DNA from: Clostridiales bacterium UBA1389
GTDB taxonomy: Bacteria; Bacillota; Clostridia; Oscillospirales; CAG-382
Length of the DNA: 10,226 nt
Reading direction: 5' to 3'
Assembly (NCBI GenBank): GCA_002305335.1
Contig: DBQR01000016.1
Span: 1 to 10,226 of the forward strand
A program made the translations under genes and the position numbers. The notes beneath the pieces were generated by a model. The model ran no database searches. It was not told the origin of the DNA and was given only the letters and a program-made list of their open reading frames with translations. Below, in pieces: positions 6,285-10,226 of the stretch (position 1 is the stretch's first letter; every line of letters starts with the position of its first letter).

Positions 6285-7001
6285 ATGAAAAAAGCGATAA
6301 TTATCGGCGCAAGCAGCGGAATCGGAAGGGAATTGGCGAAAATTTATGCTGAAAACAATTACATCTTAGGGCTGGCGGCAAGAAGAGTTGAATTGCTGTG
6401 CCGACTTCGGGATGAACTGAATACGGAAACCTATGTAAAATACATCGATATATCGAAACCCGAGGAAGCAATGAATCAACTGTCCGGGCTGATTGCCGAA
6501 ATGAAGGATATTGATTTAATTATCATTACTTCCGGAACCGGGCATATCAATCAGGAACTTGATTGGCGGAAAGAAAAGGATACCATTGACGTTAACGTAA
6601 TCGGCGTTACCTCGATGATGGACGTTTCATTGAAATACTTTATTGAAAAAAACTCCGGACAGCTTGCGGTAATATCCTCAATTGCCGCCTTAAGGGGCGG
6701 CAGCGACAGCCCCGCTTATAATGCTTCCAAAGCATACATATCCAATTATCTTGAAGGTATCAGGTGCAAGGTAAAAAAAGAAAACCTGAATATAACCATA
6801 ACCGATATAAGACCGGGACCGGTTGATACCGATATGGCCAAGGGGGACGGATTGTTCTGGGTACAGCCGGCGGAAAAAGCCGCCCGTCAGATATATGCCA
6901 AAATCAACAAAAAGAAGGCTGTGGCTTATGTTACAAAGAGATGGCGGGTTATGGTATTTATAATGAAAAATATTCTGAATCAGTTATTATACAAGATGTA
7001 A
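6285..7001 (+). CDS. short-chain dehydrogenase/reductase (SDR)
   Basis: A 238-residue classical SDR, a cytosolic NAD(P)-dependent oxidoreductase. The Rossmann loop GASSGIG is at residues 8-14, and A31-A32-R33-R34 after the second strand favours NADP(H). D55 (YIDIS) is the adenine-ring position and SGTG at 83-86 takes the place of NNAG. The catalytic set is complete: N104, S132, Y145 and K149 in the YNASK motif. PGPVDTDM (177-184) completes the cofactor site. The C-terminus has a basic, hydrophobic patch (AVAYVTKRWRVMVFIM) seen in SDRs that associate with lipid or hydrophobic substrates. GGAGAG at 6273-6278 supports the ATG. It is followed after 55 bases by the double GNAT gene, possibly co-transcribed. 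The substrate is not known. Confidence 0.9.
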   Translation: MKKAIIIGASSGIGRELAKIYAENNYILGLAARRVELLCRLRDELNTETYVKYIDISKPEEAMNQLSGLIAEMKDIDLIIITSGTGHINQELDWRKEKDTIDVNVIGVTSMMDVSLKYFIEKNSGQLAVISSIAALRGGSDSPAYNASKAYISNYLEGIRCKVKKENLNITITDIRPGPVDTDMAKGDGLFWVQPAEKAARQIYAKINKKKAVAYVTKRWRVMVFIMKNILNQLLYKM

Positions 7002-7056
7002 TGTATCATTACCTTGACGGGCGTGAAATAATCTGTATTCACAGGAGAAAGCGAAT

Positions 7057-8130
7057 ATGATTCTTAAAGTAAGGGATAATCTTCTGATGCGGAGTTTAAG
7101 TATTAACGATGCGTCGGAAGTCTACACGGTTATTGATAAAAACCGTGTTTATCTTCGCAAATGGCTGCCGTGGGTGGACGACACCGCTTCGTCTGCGGTC
7201 GTTGAAAATGTGATAAACAACTGGGAAAATCAACGTGAGAAAAGCAGCGATATAGTTTTCGGGATTTTCATGGACGGTAAATACATCGGTAATATCGGGC
7301 TTCACGATATTGACCTGCACAATAAAAAGGCTATAATCGGCTATTGGCTGGCAGAAGCTTTTCAGGGCAACGGTATTATGACGGACTGTGTCCGCACCCT
7401 TGTAAAATATGCCTTTGACACACTTGAGCTGAACACTGTCAGTATTCATTGCGCCTTAGGCAACAATAAAAGCCGGGCTATACCGGAAAGGCTTGGCTTT
7501 ATTCAATCCGGTATATTAAAAAACGGCGAAACCCTTTATGGTATACCACATGATATGGTTATATATAGCCTTGACCGGTTACGCCTTGTTTTCCCGACGG
7601 TTGATATGGAACGGGAGGCACTTGATTATCGGCAAGAGCACATCGATTACGGAGAAACTCATATTCATGGCAGCGGCGGTTTTATTAAAACTGAGGATTA
7701 TAAAAGCTGGCTTGAGAAGATAACGAACGCACTAACGGCAATACAAACGAATTGGGTGAATTGTAGTACATATTTTGCCGTTATAGGTAACAGAATCGTT
7801 GGTACAATTCAAATCCGGCATAGTCTCAACGAATTTCTTCTCGGTTATGGAGGACATATCGGATACGGCGTCCGCCCTTCCGAACGGCATAAAGGTTACG
7901 CGACTGAAATGCTTAGGCTTGCTCTTGGAAAATGCCATGAACTTGGAATTGAGAAAGCGCTCGTTACGTGCGATAATGACAACATCGGATCAATGAGTAC
8001 TATTATTAAAAACGGCGGAATCCTTGAAAACGAGGTCCCTCAAAAGGATGGCACCGTTTTACAGAGATATTGGATAAATATCGCAAAATTTCAAGAAACT
8101 ACAGGAAAATCAAACCGAGGTGCGTTGTGA
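7057..8130 (+). CDS. two-domain GNAT acetyltransferase (RimL-type plus second GNAT)
   Basis: This 357-residue protein contains two complete, different GNAT domains. Domain 1 (about 1-173) is RimJ/RimL-type, from LLMRSLSINDASEVY through the LPW segment, IGNIGLHDID, the Q103-G-N-G106 acetyl-CoA loop and NNKSRAIPERLGF (136-148), to HDMVIYSL. Domain 2 (about 175-343) resembles free-standing acetyltransferases that begin LRLV-x-PT, with ALDYRQEHIDYGETHIHG (188-205), GHIGYGVRP (266-274), the R277-x-x-G280-Y-A loop and DNDNIGSM (306-313). Single genes of either type are normally about 165-185 residues, so this looks like two neighbouring genes joined in frame near base 7570-7585. AGGAG at 7043-7047 supports the start. 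Whether both active sites work is unknown. Domain assignment is confident; substrates are not. Confidence 0.85.
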   Translation: MILKVRDNLLMRSLSINDASEVYTVIDKNRVYLRKWLPWVDDTASSAVVENVINNWENQREKSSDIVFGIFMDGKYIGNIGLHDIDLHNKKAIIGYWLAEAFQGNGIMTDCVRTLVKYAFDTLELNTVSIHCALGNNKSRAIPERLGFIQSGILKNGETLYGIPHDMVIYSLDRLRLVFPTVDMEREALDYRQEHIDYGETHIHGSGGFIKTEDYKSWLEKITNALTAIQTNWVNCSTYFAVIGNRIVGTIQIRHSLNEFLLGYGGHIGYGVRPSERHKGYATEMLRLALGKCHELGIEKALVTCDNDNIGSMSTIIKNGGILENEVPQKDGTVLQRYWINIAKFQETTGKSNRGAL

Positions 8131-8192
8131 CAATAAAAAGGTAAATGCTGACCTCACGGAATTTTATTAGTGTTTTTAGTTCTTTATCCCTT

Positions 8193-8825
8193 TTATTTCC
8201 TATACACCGAAAACAACCAGCCGCAACGGACTTCACCCGGTTTGTTATCTCCGCTGTAAAGGTTTTCAGGGTTGTAAGGTGTGCCATCGGCACGGTCAAA
8301 CTGCACTTCAGCGGTCCAGTAAATTTTGGGGTAAGGAATGACAACCTTTTCTTCGAGGATGATGTTACGTGTGATGTCATATAATGCGTTCACATCAAAG
8401 CCCTGGTGCCGGTGAAGGGAGTCGTGGTTCCCTGCAAAAACAGAGAAAGCAAATTGCGAACAAAACGTCAAATATGGTGTATCCTTGTCGTCAGGGGCGA
8501 AATCCCAGTGCGCGAATCCATCCGGCACCGGTGTGCCTGCTTTCATAAAGCGACCAATAAAATCGTGATTGCACTCCGTGTCCACTGTCTTGCCGAAATG
8601 GTGCGATAGTGTTAAGTCGTAGTCAAAACCTGATGCGTATTCTGGCATTGTATTAAGTACAGAGGAGGCTTTTTCTCGGGTTGCTGCCCAGTCGTCTTCA
8701 CCGTAAAACCACTCAAGACCAATAAAACGAACAGCAGGTAATGTGCGATACGACCAATGCTCAATGGTTGCACCGACGCTGTCCAGTTGATTTTGGATTG
8801 ACTTGCTGTAATTTTTTTGATTCAT
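8193..8825 (-). CDS. stand-alone GyrI-like effector-binding domain protein
   Basis: A 210-residue soluble protein resembling the GyrI-like/AraC effector-binding family, without a DNA-binding domain. After an N-terminal helix (MNQKNYSKSIQNQLDSV) come the strand TLPAVRFIGLEWF (28-40), a helix with SGFDYDLTLSHHFGK, a GRFMKAGTPVPDGF segment (91-104), and the second half: QFAFSVFAGNHDSLHR, ALYDITRNIIL, IPYPKIYWTAEVQF (163-176) with E173 where many family members carry the ligand-contacting Glu. Its ATG lies six bases after the stop of the large upstream gene, and its ribosome binding site (AAAGGAG, 8835-8841) is inside that gene's last codons, so the two are coupled. It may bind the same ligand the upstream protein reports on; that is inference. 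No terminator is visible in the 62 bases separating it from the convergent GNAT gene. Confidence 0.75.
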   Translation of the reverse strand: MNQKNYSKSIQNQLDSVGATIEHWSYRTLPAVRFIGLEWFYGEDDWAATREKASSVLNTMPEYASGFDYDLTLSHHFGKTVDTECNHDFIGRFMKAGTPVPDGFAHWDFAPDDKDTPYLTFCSQFAFSVFAGNHDSLHRHQGFDVNALYDITRNIILEEKVVIPYPKIYWTAEVQFDRADGTPYNPENLYSGDNKPGEVRCGWLFSVYRK

Positions 8826-8831
8826 AATAAT

Positions 8832-10226
8832 TCACTCCTTTATTTTTTGAAGTCCATCTTTGAGGACTTTTACAATTTCATCAGTTACTTCAGCGAATTC
8901 ACGGATTTTATTTGCGATTTTGGCTCTTTTTTCTTTATCCTGCAATACTTCAAGCGTGACATTAAATCCTCCGCCGAGTGTTTCAAGTTCGCCCCACATA
9001 TCTTTTATTTTATTATACAATGCGTCGACATCCTTTAAAAAGCTCATGTCGGGGTTTAGTGCCAGCGCTTTATCTAAAAAGCTATGACAGCAACTTCCGT
9101 TTGTGGCAAGCACGCATACAAAATTCTGATACATTCCCCAACCGTCGAATTTGTCCGGAGTAATGTTATCAAAAATGCCGTTGTCGATATCATCCGCCCA
9201 TTTACGGAAAGCCGCCGCACCAAAGCAGTATTTGTCATTGTTTGTGGTAAGTAGTTCCGGCAGGGAAAATATTGCGCTGCGGTAGATTTTCGCAAGGGAA
9301 ATATTTTCCTTCTTTTCACCGAGAAATATCCAGCCATCAATATCAGGTTTGTTGCTTTCCAACGCTTTATTGGAAGAAATGCGTTGCGGCTCGCCGTTGT
9401 CGCCTGAAATAAACAGAAGTGTTTTTCCGCTTTCCTCATATCCGATAAAAACACCGAATGGCGGCCCATCGTTACCGAGTGTGATAACAGGAACGCCCTT
9501 ATCGATATAAGCGAGCAACGTTTGAAGATACATCTCCTTGTTTTCGCATAACTCCCTACTGTGTACGAAGGTAGCGGAATAACCGCACTTGGCAAAAATG
9601 TTCTCAAAAAACTTACTGTCGCCGTTATGCTGATGACAGGCGTTTACACCGTCTCCGGGAAAGCCGAATTTGTAATGTTGTGTGAAATTGTCACCGGTTA
9701 GACCGGCGAATAATGAATAGTCGTATTCCTTCTCACCAAGACACTCCATTACATATTTAGCGCATCCGTTGAACCAGTAGTTTTCACCTTTTTCGCTTGT
9801 TATCAGACGGTGAATGTTAGAAATCATGTTATTGCTTTGCTTTGTAATCATCGTAAGTTCCTCTTTCTTTAATTTTGCATTGGGCGTGTATTTAAGTTGC
9901 GACACCTTAATTTTTCGGATGTATTTCTTTCCCTGACCATTACTGCCGATGATGATGGGTTTTGCAGCGGTAGAGCTAATATCAAGGGACATATAGGGGA
10001 ACTTTGTGCCGCAATAACGGATTTCGCCGTTTATTATTACGGCAAAATGCTTTGCACCGACGATCCAAGTAACAGCGTTGTATTCGTCACGCTTGATTTT
10101 ACCGCGCTTCGGTAGGTTGAACCTGTCGTGAAAAACCGGTTGAGAAAAGCTGATTGCTTCACTTGTCATCATGTTTGTGGTATGATTTCCGGTGTTGACC
10201 CCGTAAGGATATGAAAGCTCGTTACC
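8832..10226 (-). CDS. multidomain protein, 5' end outside window: jelly-roll-like module plus C39/BtrH-like module
   Basis: The frame is open to the right edge. The first in-window ATG (10172) has no ribosome binding site, and 18 coding-like codons (ELSYPYGVNTG...) precede it, so this is a partial gene; 464 codons are visible. Numbering from that ATG, residues about 10-95 form a strand-rich module (AVTWIVGAKHFAVIINGEIRYC, FPYM, IIIGSNGQGKK) like sugar-binding jelly rolls attached to AraC-type regulators. Residues about 108-290 resemble the BtrH N-terminal/C39 peptidase-like fold, with C137 in NYWFNGCAKYVMECLG and GVFIGYEESGKTLLFISGD as the paired strands. Residues 290-446 are helical, ending in IREFAEVTDEIVKVLKDG. 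A helix-turn-helix upstream of the edge is likely by family analogy but is not seen. It is translationally coupled to the GyrI-like gene. Confidence 0.65.
   Translation of the reverse strand, partial: GNELSYPYGVNTGNHTTNMMTSEAISFSQPVFHDRFNLPKRGKIKRDEYNAVTWIVGAKHFAVIINGEIRYCGTKFPYMSLDISSTAAKPIIIGSNGQGKKYIRKIKVSQLKYTPNAKLKKEELTMITKQSNNMISNIHRLITSEKGENYWFNGCAKYVMECLGEKEYDYSLFAGLTGDNFTQHYKFGFPGDGVNACHQHNGDSKFFENIFAKCGYSATFVHSRELCENKEMYLQTLLAYIDKGVPVITLGNDGPPFGVFIGYEESGKTLLFISGDNGEPQRISSNKALESNKPDIDGWIFLGEKKENISLAKIYRSAIFSLPELLTTNNDKYCFGAAAFRKWADDIDNGIFDNITPDKFDGWGMYQNFVCVLATNGSCCHSFLDKALALNPDMSFLKDVDALYNKIKDMWGELETLGGGFNVTLEVLQDKEKRAKIANKIREFAEVTDEIVKVLKDGLQKIKE
9849..9864 (-). promoter_or_regulatory. 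possible internal translation start in the large minus-strand gene
   Basis: On the minus strand AGAGGAA (9858-9864) precedes an in-frame ATG at 9849-9851 with normal spacing. The ATG is residue 108, exactly at the boundary between the jelly-roll-like and C39-like modules (MITKQSNN). It could make a shorter C39-like protein or be a relic of a once separate gene. Confidence 0.35.

Noticed and set aside
7096..7449. 117-residue minus-strand open frame
   Set aside because: It is antisense to the first GNAT domain, whose motifs are clear.
1..8130. Integron-like cassette array, suggested by many small unrelated genes in one direction
   Set aside because: No repeated attC-like palindromes were seen in the gaps, several genes overlap rather than being separated by sites, and no integrase is present.
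8131..8192. Bidirectional terminator between the convergent genes
   Set aside because: No stable GC-rich stem followed by Ts is present on either strand; only a three-pair GGT/ACC symmetry was seen.
9074..9607. 177-residue open frame on the minus strand
   Set aside because: It is an out-of-frame shadow within the large C39-like gene, has no ribosome binding site and shows no domain.

Overview
The window looks like an accessory region from a Clostridia-type Bacillota chromosome, probably an uncultured gut Oscillospirales/Ruminococcaceae-like lineage. This is inferred from AGGAGG-type ribosome binding sites before nearly every gene, moderate AT-leaning composition, short intergenic gaps, ATGA start/stop overlaps, and a gene complement (DUF3795, GyrI-like, GNAT, VOC, helical-toroid proteins) typical of such genomes. 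TGA is a normal stop here: it ends several intact genes. I see no rRNA, tRNA, CRISPR array, transposase, integrase or origin.

Left block, 1-5148, plus strand. It opens with the tail of a damaged gene. A Cys-rich DUF3795 protein is then translationally coupled to an HD-domain protein. Next come a decayed GNAT acetyltransferase remnant, a small P-loop kinase-like protein, and a four-gene coupled series: a 272-codon-equivalent unknown gene broken by one frameshift, a second DUF3795 protein, a GyrI-like effector-binding protein with a Cys-rich tail, and a helical-toroid (prenyltransferase-like) protein. The block closes with a fossil frame carrying an internal TGA.

Middle block, 5172-8130, plus strand. 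It holds single genes, each with its own strong ribosome binding site: a VOC/PhnB-like protein, a GNAT acetyltransferase, a short-chain dehydrogenase, and a protein made of two different GNAT domains fused in frame.

Right block, 8193-10226, minus strand, convergent with the rest. A large protein entering from the right edge (jelly-roll-like module plus C39/BtrH-like module) is followed six bases later by a stand-alone GyrI-like protein.

Together the genes suggest small-molecule sensing or modification (effector-binding domains, acetyltransferases, VOC, kinase-like, reductase), but no single pathway is proven. The most notable sequence signals are reading-frame breaks at A-runs, two of them at the identical heptamer A_AAA_AAT with coding continuing in the -1 frame; an acetyltransferase fusion that looks like a joined pair of genes; and a C39-like domain that keeps the Cys but seems to lack the expected His. 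I did not find convincing evidence of a complete new defence or mobile system.
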